DNA of 64,000 bases from JAPKZH01 sp963715635. GTDB taxonomy: Bacteria > Acidobacteriota > Aminicenantia > Aminicenantales > UBA4085. Shown here one piece after another: positions 41,718 to 50,633 of this stretch. Made by a program: the position numbers and the translations under genes. Position 1 is the stretch's first letter. Each line of letters starts with the position of its first letter. The notes beneath the pieces are model-generated. The model had not been told where the DNA came from. It saw only the letters and a program-made list of their open reading frames with translations, and ran no database searches. The stretch is taken from the NCBI GenBank assembly GCA_963715635.1, contig OY970261.1:2666001-2730000 (forward strand), written 5' to 3'.

Positions 41718-42851
41718 CTATTCGTAAAACGCCTTTTTCAAAATCTCCAGATAATCATCGGCGCCGACGGTGCGCGGGTTGGAGGGGTTGGAATTGTTCT
41801 GATAGGACTTCCCGGCGATTTCGGCCAGCTGGTCGTCCTTGATGCCCAGCCCCTTAAAAGACGGAATATTCATGGATCGGGCTAATGCCTTGATCTTGTG
41901 AATGAGCCTCCGCGAGGCCGAGAGATCGTCCGGTTCCTCGATCCCGGCCAGCCGAGCGATGTCTGCATACCGTTTCGCGGAAACCGGCAGGTTGAACTCC
42001 ATCACATGCGGCAGGAAGATCGCATTGGCGACTCCGTGGGGAATATCATAGAGCGCGCCGATCGATTCGGCGATGCAGTGAACCGCGCCGACATCAGAAT
42101 TGCCGAAGGCCAGCCCGGCCAGCAGGCTGCCCATCATCATCCCTTCGCGGGCCGCTGGATTTCGCTCGATGTCCCTGTAAGCGTCTTCGATATGCCGAAA
42201 AACTTGCTTGAGCGCTTCCCGTGCGCAAAGATCCGTGACGAATGTGGCCGGCTTCACGGTGTACGCCTCGACGGCATGCGTCAAGGCATCGAGAGCGGTC
42301 GAGGCAACGAGAGAACGGGGCAGGGTGGTAAGCAAATCCGGGTCGACGAGCGCGACGGCCGGAAACATCAGCGGCCCTTTAATGCCCATCTTGAATTTCC
42401 GTTCTGTATGGGTAATGACGGCCACCCAGGTCACCTCGCTGCCCGTGCCGCAGGTGGTCGGAATGGCCAGAACAGGAAGCGGAGCGTCTTTATATTTGGC
42501 CCGGCCTTCATAATCCTCGATTTTTCCCGGATTTGTGGCCAAGAGGGCAACGGCTTTGGCCGCATCCAGAGCGCTCCCGCCGCCCAGCCCGATGATCAGG
42601 TCGGGTCTTCGCTCTCGCGCAAACTCCCCTGCCCGATTGACGGTTTGACTCCCCGGATTTTGTTCGACCTCGTCAAAAACAGGAATATCCGGAAGCTGGG
42701 CCAACGCCTTGCCGGCGAGGCCGGACCGGACGATTCCTTTATCTGTGACAAGCAGGGGATTTTCGGCCCTGATCTCCCAGTCGGCAACGTTTTTAAGTTG
42801 GGAAATCGCCCCTGATTCAAAAATGATCTTGGTCGGGGCATGAAATCTCAT
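41718..42851 (-). CDS. Iron-containing alcohol dehydrogenase
   Basis: 377 residues, the standard length of group III alcohol dehydrogenases, which interconvert alcohols and aldehydes with NAD(P). The nucleotide site reads IIGLGGGSALDAAKAVALLA. PTTCGTGSEVTW follows. Metal ligands: Asp and His in STALDALTHAVEAY, His in GAVHCIAESIG, and His in YDIPHGVANAI. The cytoplasmic enzyme follows the M28 peptidase by 18 bases on the same strand. The alcohol substrate cannot be read. Confidence 0.94.
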   Translation of the reverse strand: MRFHAPTKIIFESGAISQLKNVADWEIRAENPLLVTDKGIVRSGLAGKALAQLPDIPVFDEVEQNPGSQTVNRAGEFARERRPDLIIGLGGGSALDAAKAVALLATNPGKIEDYEGRAKYKDAPLPVLAIPTTCGTGSEVTWVAVITHTERKFKMGIKGPLMFPAVALVDPDLLTTLPRSLVASTALDALTHAVEAYTVKPATFVTDLCAREALKQVFRHIEDAYRDIERNPAAREGMMMGSLLAGLAFGNSDVGAVHCIAESIGALYDIPHGVANAIFLPHVMEFNLPVSAKRYADIARLAGIEEPDDLSASRRLIHKIKALARSMNIPSFKGLGIKDDQLAEIAGKSYQNNSNPSNPRTVGADDYLEILKKAFYE

Positions 42852-42869
42852 CTGAGCAGCGTTTGCGGC

Positions 42870-44399
42870 TTATTTCCGGAAGTTCAGCGAATCCTGGTTG
42901 GCCATATCAAGCACGGCCATGAACAGGAGCTGAGCCATGTCTTCAAGAATCTCCGGCGTGATCAGGCTGAGATTATCTCGTGTGTTGTGGTAGGCCGGAA
43001 GCGGTGAATAAAAGCCCTGGGTGCTGAAAGAGAGGGTCGGCACGCTCTTCCACATGAAACCGGCCGCATCAAGCCTTGGCCGGGCGATATTGGCCCAGTA
43101 GCTGGTGGACAGCTGGCGGTGGATGTATTTTTGATTATTTTTTTCGATGAATTCCCAGAACGCCGGATAATTTTTGCCGGCCGATGCCGAAATATGATCT
43201 CCGCTGCCGACACCGTCCATGTTGATGAAACCGATGGTTTTTTCGAGTGGAAAGATTGGGTGTTCACAGTAATATTCAGAGCCGATGACACCTTGCTCCT
43301 CGCCCCCGAAGGCAAGAAACATAACCGTCCGCCGTGGCTTGGCCGGGCTTTTGGTCATCGCCTCGGCCACGCCCAAGAGAACGGCCACGGCCGAAGCATT
43401 ATCATTGGCACCCGGCATCAGCTCCCAGCAGCGGCCGACGTGATCGAGGTGACCGCCGATAATGATCACGTCGTCCTTGAGCTTCGGGTCGGAGCCGGGC
43501 ATGATGCCGATTACATTATAGCCAATGCCCTCGGGATGATGCTCCGTAACATTCTTAATCGTAAAATTTTTTCCGGTGGCAAAAGATTGCGGCTTCAGCT
43601 CTTTCCTGATCTTATCTACAGTTTCTTTATAGGTCTTCCCCGTCCCGGCGAACACGTCGGCGACGACGGCATCGCCGACATGGCTGTAGATGAAGCCTTC
43701 GCGGTAGGAATTGTTGGGATTGGTAATCGGGCCGTAATTATAGATCATGCCCTTAGCACCGTGGGCGACTGCATTTTCCAGCTTATACTGATGAAACGAA
43801 TAAGGCCGCCATTTTTTGAAGATGTCAAGATTCTGGTCAGGGGAAACGGGCACTTCCCTGTCCATGAGAAGGATCTTCCCCTTGACCTCCACACCCGCAT
43901 AATCATCATAACCAAGCTCTGGGGCCGTGATTCCGTACCCGGCGTAAATCACGTCTGCGGTGATCTCGCCCGACCCCGACGTGCTGCCCGGAATAAACTC
44001 GTCCTCGTATTGATAATACTTTTTGATGACCCCGCCCTTGACGGGCATATTGAGAGTCAACTCCCCTCCCTTGAAAACGAGCGTATATGGGTTGGGATAA
44101 GCTTGAAGATATGTGCCCTTGTCGCCGGCCGGAGCAATTCCCCATCTCTTTAAAAGTGACACCACCCACTCGGCGCAGGCATTGTATTCGGCGGTGCCGG
44201 TGAGCCGTCCGCCGTATTTTTCCGAGACCATCTCTTTGACATAATCCAAGAGCGTATGGCTCGAGATGGAATGCATCACATTCAGGATTTTCTGTTCCTC
44301 CGAAAGCTCGGGCCCCCGTCCCTGCGGCTGGGCGTGGAGAACCGATGCGCTCAGGAAGCAGCCAAGAATGATTAGCGAAAAGAGCCTTCTATTTTTCAT
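42870..44399 (-). CDS. Secreted M28-family zinc aminopeptidase
   Basis: About 509 residues from ATG 44399 (ATG 44405 is in frame but only touches the GAGGAG ribosome site). Signal peptide LFSLIILGCFLSASVLHAQ. A PA-type insert lies at about 120-260 (GEITADVIYAGYGITAPEL, VKGKILLMDREVPVS). The peptidase core has the co-catalytic zinc ligands: His/Asp in IIGGHLDHVG, Asp in GANDNASAVAVL, Glu pair in AFGGEEQGVIGSEYY, Asp in GFINMDGVG and the last His in PAYHNTRDN. The enzyme removes N-terminal amino acids from peptides outside the inner membrane. It sits between an outer-membrane protein gene and the alcohol dehydrogenase. Confidence 0.93.
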   Translation of the reverse strand: MKNRRLFSLIILGCFLSASVLHAQPQGRGPELSEEQKILNVMHSISSHTLLDYVKEMVSEKYGGRLTGTAEYNACAEWVVSLLKRWGIAPAGDKGTYLQAYPNPYTLVFKGGELTLNMPVKGGVIKKYYQYEDEFIPGSTSGSGEITADVIYAGYGITAPELGYDDYAGVEVKGKILLMDREVPVSPDQNLDIFKKWRPYSFHQYKLENAVAHGAKGMIYNYGPITNPNNSYREGFIYSHVGDAVVADVFAGTGKTYKETVDKIRKELKPQSFATGKNFTIKNVTEHHPEGIGYNVIGIMPGSDPKLKDDVIIIGGHLDHVGRCWELMPGANDNASAVAVLLGVAEAMTKSPAKPRRTVMFLAFGGEEQGVIGSEYYCEHPIFPLEKTIGFINMDGVGSGDHISASAGKNYPAFWEFIEKNNQKYIHRQLSTSYWANIARPRLDAAGFMWKSVPTLSFSTQGFYSPLPAYHNTRDNLSLITPEILEDMAQLLFMAVLDMANQDSLNFRK

Positions 44400-44413
44400 C
44401 CTCATCTCCTCTT

Positions 44414-45259
44414 TTAAAATCTATAGGCGATGCCGCCCCTCAAGATAAACCCATCCCAGAATGCGGCTTCTCCGATCAGGCTGAGATTGTCGGCGACCCT
44501 TCCCTTGACGCCGACGCTGAGCTGGAAAAACGGAACGAACCAAAATGGAATGCTGAGGACCTTCCCTTCGCTTGCGGCATCTTCGCCCATCTTGTCTTTC
44601 ACGGCCTTCAGGGTTTTGGTCCCGGATTCCTCGAAATGCACTGAACCCTCGCCGGCCTTGAGTAAATCGCCCTGGACGTCGTAATTGAGCGTCCCTTGAT
44701 CGAGATAACGGCCCGAGCCGTAACCGACGCCCATGGCGATATAAGGATGAACATCCCATTCAGGCTCGATCTCCCAACGGAAATTCACATGAAAAGACCA
44801 GGGCGCTAATCGAAAATCGCCCGTGCCCTGTCCGCTGAAAGAGGCCGGCTTCGTGATTCCCCCCTCCGGAATATCCAAGGAAACGTCTGCCTTGGCTTGG
44901 CTGACTTTGACCGTCATGGAGGTCCTTTCCAAAGAGAGGCCCAAGCTAAACGACCCCTTTTCGCCGGCCGGATACCAGCGGATTTCAAAGCCGAAATTGC
45001 TGCCGCTCGAATCCAGGGCCAATGATGTCGAAGCCGAATTTTCCACCAATCCGGGATTTTCCTGCCTGGCCAGGTTCAACATCTGATTCTTCAAGGCATC
45101 GCTCAGAGCCGATTCCAGGAGGCCTTTCACCAGGTTGATGCTCCAAGAGGAATAATGAAAGCCGAGCTCGATCTTTCCCTTGACCTCAAAAGCGGGACTG
45201 TTTGGGACGAATAAATAGAGAAACCCGGCCATAACACACACGCTGCGCATTTTCTTCAT
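44414..45259 (-). CDS. Predicted outer-membrane beta-barrel protein
   Basis: 281 residues from ATG 45259, preceded by GGGGGAG. Signal peptide (RSVCVMAGFLYLFVPNSPAF). The mature protein alternates polar and aromatic residues in strands (GKIELGFHYSSWSINL, FGFEIRWYPAGEKGSFSL, VHPYIAMGVGYGSGRY, FVPFFQLSVGVKGRV) and ends GFILRGGIAYRF with a terminal Phe, the usual outer-membrane insertion signal. No specific family. First gene of an operon with the M28 peptidase and alcohol dehydrogenase (8-base gap to the former's stop/start zone). Confidence 0.78.
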   Translation of the reverse strand: MKKMRSVCVMAGFLYLFVPNSPAFEVKGKIELGFHYSSWSINLVKGLLESALSDALKNQMLNLARQENPGLVENSASTSLALDSSGSNFGFEIRWYPAGEKGSFSLGLSLERTSMTVKVSQAKADVSLDIPEGGITKPASFSGQGTGDFRLAPWSFHVNFRWEIEPEWDVHPYIAMGVGYGSGRYLDQGTLNYDVQGDLLKAGEGSVHFEESGTKTLKAVKDKMGEDAASEGKVLSIPFWFVPFFQLSVGVKGRVADNLSLIGEAAFWDGFILRGGIAYRF

Positions 45260-45274
45260 GAGTTGCTCCCCCAC

Positions 45275-45304
45275 TATGTAAGCACAATTCCCCGTGATTG
45301 ACAA
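45275..45304 (-). promoter_or_regulatory. Predicted promoter of the barrel/M28/alcohol dehydrogenase operon
   Basis: Minus strand: TTGTCA (45304-45299), 18-base spacer, TACATA (45280-45275). The start near 45268 would be nine bases before ATG 45259. Confidence 0.45.
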
Positions 45305-45397
45305 CCTCAGGGACGCTCGGCCTCCCTAACCGGGAGAACTTTCGGCTTCCTTTTTTCGTAAGAATAAAATATAAATGGACTATCCAAAGGAGGTTCC

Positions 45398-47014
45398 ATG
45401 CCCAGAAAAATTCTTAAGCAGACCGTCCCTGGCGTCTGCCTTTTTCTTTTGATCTCTCTCCAGGCCCAGCTGACACCGCAAGAAAGCCTGCACCGGGTCT
45501 GGGCCGTGAAAGACTGTCGGATTCTGTCCTTATCGGGTCCGGCGGTCGAAAAAGGCAACATCATCATCCGCAACGGCCTGATCGAAGCCGTCGGGCCGAA
45601 CATCCCTATCCCTCCCGATGCCGAGGTCATCGACGGCGCGAAGCTCGCGGCCTGGCCGGGCTTCACCGACGCCCTTGGCCAGTCGCTCCTCAAATGGCCG
45701 GAAGAGAAATTCGACGCGGCCAAGATTTATTCCGGCGACTTCACGGACAAGGACAAAGGCATCACCCCCGAGCTGAAGGCCTTTGACCTTGTCAATCTGG
45801 GAAAAGCTGCCATTGAAAAATATCACACGCACGGCATCACGGCCGCCGAGGTCTTGCCCGACAAGGGAGTGTTGACGGGACAGGCCTCCTTCTTCTCGCT
45901 CGGCGCTCCCGATAAAAACAAGGCCCTTCTCTTGAAAGAAAACGCATTCGGCATCGGGTTTTCGCCGGCCAGCTTTCTCGTCTATCCAAATTCCCTGATG
46001 GGCGTTGTCGCCTATCTCCGTCAAGCGTTCAGCGATGCCTCTTATAATGCCCTGGCAAAATCGCGCTGGCAGAAGGAGATGAGGGGGAGCGAACGCCCGG
46101 ATTACAACGGCCAGCAGGAGATCCTGGCCGGTTATGCGGCCTCCAAGAAATCCTTCATCTTCCTCTGCCGGAACCAGCACGATATCCGCCGCGCCCTCTC
46201 TCTCGCGGACGATTGGAAGATCGATTTTTTCATCGCCGACTTGGGGAGCGAAGCGTCGCTGGTCATTCCGGAGCTAAAAAAATCAAAGGCCAGAGTGCTG
46301 TGCACGGTCGCTTTCAAAGCCCCCGGGACGAGCCTTTCTTCTCAGCTCGGCAAAGAGCAACGCGAAAAGGCCGAGAAAGACATCTATCCAAAGAACCCGG
46401 CTAAGCTGGCAGAAGCTGGAATTCCCTTCGCTTTTTCATCGCTCGGCACGGACGATCCGAAGAGCTTCATCGAAGGCATACAAAAAGCGGTCGAGGCCGG
46501 GCTTCCGCGTGAAAAAGCCCTGGACGCCTTGACCGGGGCCCCGGCCCTTTTCTTCGGGCTGGATAAAGCCCTGGGGACCATCGAGCCCGGAAAAATCGCC
46601 AATCTGGTCCTGGCCACGGGCGACCCATTGACCAAAGACGCAAAAACCAGATACGTCTTTGCCGACGGCCAGAAGTTCGAGCTCAAAGAAGCCAAGGCCA
46701 AGGAAGGCGAAAAGCCGGCCGTCAATGTCTCCGGGAAATGGGAGCTCTCTGTGGAAGGCGGCCTGAAGCTGACCGTGGAGTTCACGCAGGAAGAAGGGGC
46801 GCTTTCCGGCAAGATGACGACGCCCTTCGGCGCCTTCGATTTTACCGGCGGCACGGTTTCCGGGAAGGAGGTTTATTTCGAAATGAACATTACCGTCGGC
46901 GGGCAGCAGCTGGACCTCTACTTTTCCGCGACTGTCGAGGGCGACACCATGCGAGGCTCCGTCGTGCAAGGAACCCAAGGCTCTGCAGAATTCACGGGAA
47001 AAAGGATTCCTTAA
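45398..47014 (+). CDS. Amidohydrolase-fold protein lacking the HxH metal motif, with extra C-terminal beta domain
   Basis: 538 residues, AAAGGAGG before ATG 45398. Signal peptide (VCLFLLISLQAQ). The fold's N-terminal beta sandwich is clear (GNIIIRNGLIEAVGPNIPI, AEVIDGAKLAAWPGFTDA). Where active enzymes have PGFIDxHxH it reads PGFTDALGQSL, so both metal His residues are missing. LGTIEPGKIANLVLATGDPL closes the amidohydrolase part. Residues about 440-538 are an added beta-rich domain (GKWELSVEGGLKLTVEFTQE, GKMTTPFGAFDFTGG). Exported and probably non-catalytic. First of three related genes in a row. Confidence 0.88.
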   Translation: MPRKILKQTVPGVCLFLLISLQAQLTPQESLHRVWAVKDCRILSLSGPAVEKGNIIIRNGLIEAVGPNIPIPPDAEVIDGAKLAAWPGFTDALGQSLLKWPEEKFDAAKIYSGDFTDKDKGITPELKAFDLVNLGKAAIEKYHTHGITAAEVLPDKGVLTGQASFFSLGAPDKNKALLLKENAFGIGFSPASFLVYPNSLMGVVAYLRQAFSDASYNALAKSRWQKEMRGSERPDYNGQQEILAGYAASKKSFIFLCRNQHDIRRALSLADDWKIDFFIADLGSEASLVIPELKKSKARVLCTVAFKAPGTSLSSQLGKEQREKAEKDIYPKNPAKLAEAGIPFAFSSLGTDDPKSFIEGIQKAVEAGLPREKALDALTGAPALFFGLDKALGTIEPGKIANLVLATGDPLTKDAKTRYVFADGQKFELKEAKAKEGEKPAVNVSGKWELSVEGGLKLTVEFTQEEGALSGKMTTPFGAFDFTGGTVSGKEVYFEMNITVGGQQLDLYFSATVEGDTMRGSVVQGTQGSAEFTGKRIP

Positions 47015-47032
47015 GGAGCAAGGAGAAAAACC

Positions 47033-48397
47033 ATGAAATCAAGAATGATCATCCCATTGGCTGCTCTGCTCATCGCTCTGGCCACTCTCTCACAGGCCCG
47101 GCCGACGGCGAAGGGCCTGCTTCTGAAAAATGGAAACGTCCTCACCATTAGCGGCGGCACGATCGCGGGTGGAGACATCCTGATCGAAGGAAAAACAATC
47201 GCCAGAATCGGTAAAAATATCGCCGCTGGTCCCGCGACCGAGGTCATCGACCTCAAGGGAAAATGGGTCATGCCGGGGATTATCGACTCTCACTCCCATA
47301 TCGCCATCGAGGGCAACGTCAACGAAATGGGAGACCTCATCACCGCCGAGGTCGATGTCAAAGACGTCCTCAATCCCGAGGACATCAATATTTTCTATGC
47401 TCTGACCGGCGGTGTGACCTCGATCCATACGATGCACGGCTCGGCCAATCCGATCGGCGGCCGCGGCATCGTCCTTAAATTGCGCTGGGGCGGAAGCGCC
47501 AGGGACCTGATCTTTGAGGGGGCCCCGACGACGAGCAAATGGGCCCTCGGAGAAAATCCCAAGCAGTCCAACATGACGGGACCGGGCCGCGCCCGCTATC
47601 CGAAAACGAGGATGGGCGTCGAAGCCGCAATTCGGAAAGAATTCGAGGACGCCAAGCAATATGTGCGCGAGTGGGACGAGCACAATCGAAAGCTCAAGGA
47701 CAGCCAGGCCGGCAAGGGAAAAAAGCCGCTTCCCCTTCCGCCCAAAAAGGACTACCGGCTGGAGGCCGTCGCGGACATCCTGAAGGGCAAAGACTGGGTG
47801 CGCTGCCACGCCTACCAGTCCGAGGAAATGCTTTCCATCATGCGCCTGTGCAAAGAATATGGCGTAAAGCTAGTTTGCTTCGAGCACGGCCTGGAAGGCT
47901 ACCGCATTGCCAACGAGCTGGTGCAATATGGGGTGGCCGTCTCGACCTTCGCCGATTCTTGGGCCTACAAATGGGAAGCGTTCGGGACCCTGCCCCATTC
48001 CGCCGCGCTAATGGCCAAGCGCGGAGTCCTCGTGGCGATCAATTCGGACGACGCGGAGCGGATGAGGCGCCTGTTCAATGACGCCGCGAAGACGGTGCGC
48101 TTCGGCGGGCTGACGGAGCTCGAAGCCTTGAAAACGCTGACCATCAATCCGGCGATCATCTTGGGCATCGAAAAATACACGGGGACGATCGAGACAGGTA
48201 AGGATGCGGACCTGGCCGTGTTCAGCCGCCACCCGCTGGACCCCTATACGGTCTGCGAGATGACCCTGGTGGACGGCAAAGTCTACTTCGACAGGGCCAA
48301 ATATCTCGACGACCGGATCAAAGCCGAAGCAGAGAAAAAGAAAAAAGAGGAAGACGCCAAAAAAGACAAAGACAAGAAAATCGGAGTGGAGGAATGA
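47033..48397 (+). CDS. Secreted amidohydrolase with complete metal motifs
   Basis: 454 residues, signal peptide (IIPLAALLIALATLSQA). Imidazolonepropionase/prolidase-like amidohydrolase: PGIIDSHSHIAIEG gives HxH, GVTSIHTMHGSANPIGG follows, then His in WVRCHAYQSEE, His in LVCFEHGLEGYR, and the catalytic Asp in VAINSDDAERMRR. GTIETGKDADLAVFSRHPLD ends the core, and a Lys/Glu/Asp-rich tail follows. It hydrolyses C-N bonds of an unknown substrate in the periplasm. It is 18 bases after the first and overlaps the third amidohydrolase gene by 4 bases. Confidence 0.92.
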   Translation: MKSRMIIPLAALLIALATLSQARPTAKGLLLKNGNVLTISGGTIAGGDILIEGKTIARIGKNIAAGPATEVIDLKGKWVMPGIIDSHSHIAIEGNVNEMGDLITAEVDVKDVLNPEDINIFYALTGGVTSIHTMHGSANPIGGRGIVLKLRWGGSARDLIFEGAPTTSKWALGENPKQSNMTGPGRARYPKTRMGVEAAIRKEFEDAKQYVREWDEHNRKLKDSQAGKGKKPLPLPPKKDYRLEAVADILKGKDWVRCHAYQSEEMLSIMRLCKEYGVKLVCFEHGLEGYRIANELVQYGVAVSTFADSWAYKWEAFGTLPHSAALMAKRGVLVAINSDDAERMRRLFNDAAKTVRFGGLTELEALKTLTINPAIILGIEKYTGTIETGKDADLAVFSRHPLDPYTVCEMTLVDGKVYFDRAKYLDDRIKAEAEKKKKEEDAKKDKDKKIGVEE

Positions 48398-49689
48398 CCA
48401 TGAGGAAATGCACAATTCTTCTGTTAGGACTCTTCGGCATCGGACTTTTCGCACCGGCCCAGACCAGCCCAAAAATTCTCATCAAGAACGGAACGATCAT
48501 TCCGGTGAGCGGGCCTATCCTTGAACACGGCAGCCTTCTTGTCGAAAACGGGAAGATCGCCGCTTTGGGCAAAGATGTCCCGGCCGCGGACGGCGCCCTT
48601 GTCATCGATGCCACCGGGCTCTACGTATATCCGGGCTTTATCGACGGCTTTTCCCATTTCGGCCTTGCCGAGATCGGCGCCGTCGCCAGCACGGTCGATA
48701 TCCGGGAGATGGGCAAGGAAAACCCGGAGGTTCGGACGGCCTGGGCGATCAACCCCCACTCGGTCCATTTCGGCACGTCGCGAATCAACGGCACTACTGC
48801 GGCGCTCGTCGCGCCGCAGGGCGGCACATTCCCGGGAATGACGGCCTTGGTCAAGATGGACGGCTGGACATTTCCAGAGATGCAAGTCAAGGAAGTTGCG
48901 ACATCGATGATCAATTTTCCTATCACTCCGCGTCCGCCCGCGGAAGGGGTTAGTGCCCAACAGGAAACGAAGGTTGACGTCACCTCCAAGCTGGTGGAGA
49001 AAATCAAGGATTATTTGAATGAAGCCCGTCGCTATCTCCAGCTGAAAAAAGCGGCCGCTGAAAACACTGGGCTGCTGCCGCCTCCGCCGGACCCCAAGTA
49101 TGAAGCACTGGCACCGGTCCTGGACGGGACGCTTCCCGTCATTATTTCCGTGGAAAAGGCCAAGGACATCGAACTCGCCATCAGGTTCGTCCAGGAACAG
49201 AAGCTCAAGGCCATCTTCCGGGGATGTGCCCAGGGGTTCAAGGTTGCCGATAAGATCAAAGCCGCCGGAATCCCGGTCATCATCGACAGCCTGTATGTGG
49301 GGCCATCAGAGCCCGAGGACGGCTATGACGCCCCCTATCGCAACGTGGTCGAGCTGGCCAAAGCCGGCGTGACGATTTGCTTCTCGTCCGGAGAGGACCC
49401 GGCGCTCGGGAAAGATCTGACCTATCATGCGGCCAAGGCCGTGGCCTTCGGGCTGGACCGAAACGAGGCCATCAAGGCTTTGACGATCAATCCGGCAAAA
49501 ATCTTCGGCGTGGAATCGCGCATGGGAACGATCGAAACGGGAAAGGACGCCGACCTGTTCATCACGACGGGCGACCCGCTGGACGCAAAATCCAACGTCA
49601 AGCATCTTTTCATCAATGGCAGGCACACCGATATGGTGAACTGGTGGGAGAGCCTCTACAAGAAGTGGACCTCCCGCCCGATCAAATAA
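48394..49689 (+). CDS. Amidohydrolase-fold protein with degenerate metal site
   Basis: 431 residues, ATG 48394 overlapping the previous stop. Signal peptide (ILLLGLFGIGLFAPAQ). Same family as the preceding gene: GTIIPVSGPILEHGSLLVEN, then PGFIDGFSHFGLAE where the first His of HxH is Phe. The later His strands read AIFRGCAQGFKVADKI without His, while the Asp loop region TICFSSGEDPALG and MGTIETGKDADLFITTGDPL remain. Metal binding of the usual kind is unlikely. It may partner with the intact middle enzyme; that is inference. Confidence 0.88.
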   Translation: MTMRKCTILLLGLFGIGLFAPAQTSPKILIKNGTIIPVSGPILEHGSLLVENGKIAALGKDVPAADGALVIDATGLYVYPGFIDGFSHFGLAEIGAVASTVDIREMGKENPEVRTAWAINPHSVHFGTSRINGTTAALVAPQGGTFPGMTALVKMDGWTFPEMQVKEVATSMINFPITPRPPAEGVSAQQETKVDVTSKLVEKIKDYLNEARRYLQLKKAAAENTGLLPPPPDPKYEALAPVLDGTLPVIISVEKAKDIELAIRFVQEQKLKAIFRGCAQGFKVADKIKAAGIPVIIDSLYVGPSEPEDGYDAPYRNVVELAKAGVTICFSSGEDPALGKDLTYHAAKAVAFGLDRNEAIKALTINPAKIFGVESRMGTIETGKDADLFITTGDPLDAKSNVKHLFINGRHTDMVNWWESLYKKWTSRPIK

Positions 49690-49707
49690 AACGAAGAGCG
49701 CGGCCCA

Positions 49708-49736
49708 TTGATTTGGAGGGATGATTCTGCTATCTT
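49708..49736 (+). promoter_or_regulatory. Predicted promoter of the cyclophilin gene
   Basis: TTGATT (49708-49713), 17-base spacer, TATCTT (49731-49736). The leader contains TCCTTC...GAAGGA arms around 17 bases, the 3' arm touching the ribosome site AAGGAGG; whether that hairpin matters is unknown. Confidence 0.5.
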
Positions 49737-49778
49737 CAGTCCTTCCGGCCGCTCTCAGGCTTGAAGGAGGAGGATACG

Positions 49779-50342
49779 ATGCTTGAAAAACTTCTGTGCA
49801 GCCTGTTGGCCCTGGGCCTGTTTTCTGTTCTTTCGTCTTCCGCCGATGCCCAAGCCAATCCCACCGTCCTCATGAAAACGAGCAAAGGGGACATCACCAT
49901 CGAGCTCGACCTTGCCAAAGCGCCCATCACGGTGAAAAATTTTCTGTCGTATATCAACGATAAATTCTACGACGGGACGATCTTCCATCGTGTCATCAAG
50001 GGTTTTATGATCCAAGGAGGCGGGTTGACCGCCGATTACACGGAAAAGCCCGCCAGGCCGCCGATCAAGAATGAATCGGGGAACGGCTTGAGCAACCTGC
50101 GGGGGACGATCGCCATGGCCCGCATGGACGATCTGAACAGCGCCACCTGTCAGTTTTTCATCAACCATGTGGATAATCTCTCACTGGACGAATCAAAATA
50201 CGCGGTCTTCGGCAAAGTGATCAAGGGCCTTGACGTGGTAGACGCCATCGCTGCAGTGCCGACCGGCACGGTCAAGGGCTATGGAGACGCGCCGCGGCAG
50301 CCGGTCACGATCATATCGATCCGCCGGATCGAGAGCAAATAA
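49779..50342 (+). CDS. Exported peptidyl-prolyl isomerase, cyclophilin type
   Basis: 187 residues from ATG 49779 with GGAGGAGG upstream. Signal peptide (LLCSLLALGLFSVLSSSADAQ). Compact bacterial cyclophilin: LMKTSKGDITIELDLAKAP, VKNFLSYINDKFYDGTIFHR, VIKGFMIQGGG, RGTIAMARMDDLNSATCQFF, and YAVFGKVIKGLDVVDAI. The catalytic Arg (FHR) and QFFI block are present. It speeds proline isomerisation in proteins of the envelope. Its own promoter follows the amidohydrolase genes. Confidence 0.95.
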   Translation: MLEKLLCSLLALGLFSVLSSSADAQANPTVLMKTSKGDITIELDLAKAPITVKNFLSYINDKFYDGTIFHRVIKGFMIQGGGLTADYTEKPARPPIKNESGNGLSNLRGTIAMARMDDLNSATCQFFINHVDNLSLDESKYAVFGKVIKGLDVVDAIAAVPTGTVKGYGDAPRQPVTIISIRRIESK

Positions 50343-50365
50343 GCAGAAGGCTTCTCTTTTTCTCC

Positions 50366-50632
50366 ATGGCAGAGAAATTGTCCCCTTCCGAAAAAAGATC
50401 GGGGCTCGGCGATACGATTTTCGCTTTTTTCCATCTCCTTCTCCTGATCGCGGTCATCATCTACGCCGTCGCATCTCTCGTCCAGGGAAATGGACTTCGT
50501 TTTGCCGTTATCATGGCCTGCCTGGTCCTCTATTACTTCCTCGTTCTCCACAAGCCCGTGCTCAAGGAAATCCGAAGAAAACGGGAGCTGAAATCTTCTC
50601 CGCCGCAAAGGAAGTCCTCCAAGATGCCCTAG
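50366..50632 (+). CDS. Small two-helix membrane protein
   Basis: 88 residues, 23 bases after the cyclophilin gene. Two membrane segments (IFAFFHLLLLIAVIIYAVA and FAVIMACLVLYYFLVL) and a basic, Ser/Pro-rich C-terminus (KEIRRKRELKSSPPQRKSSK). No recognised family and a weak ribosome site. It stops one base before the M23 gene starts, so the two are translationally linked. It could assist the M23 protein, but nothing shows it. Confidence 0.65.
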   Translation: MAEKLSPSEKRSGLGDTIFAFFHLLLLIAVIIYAVASLVQGNGLRFAVIMACLVLYYFLVLHKPVLKEIRRKRELKSSPPQRKSSKMP

Positions 50633-50633
50633 G

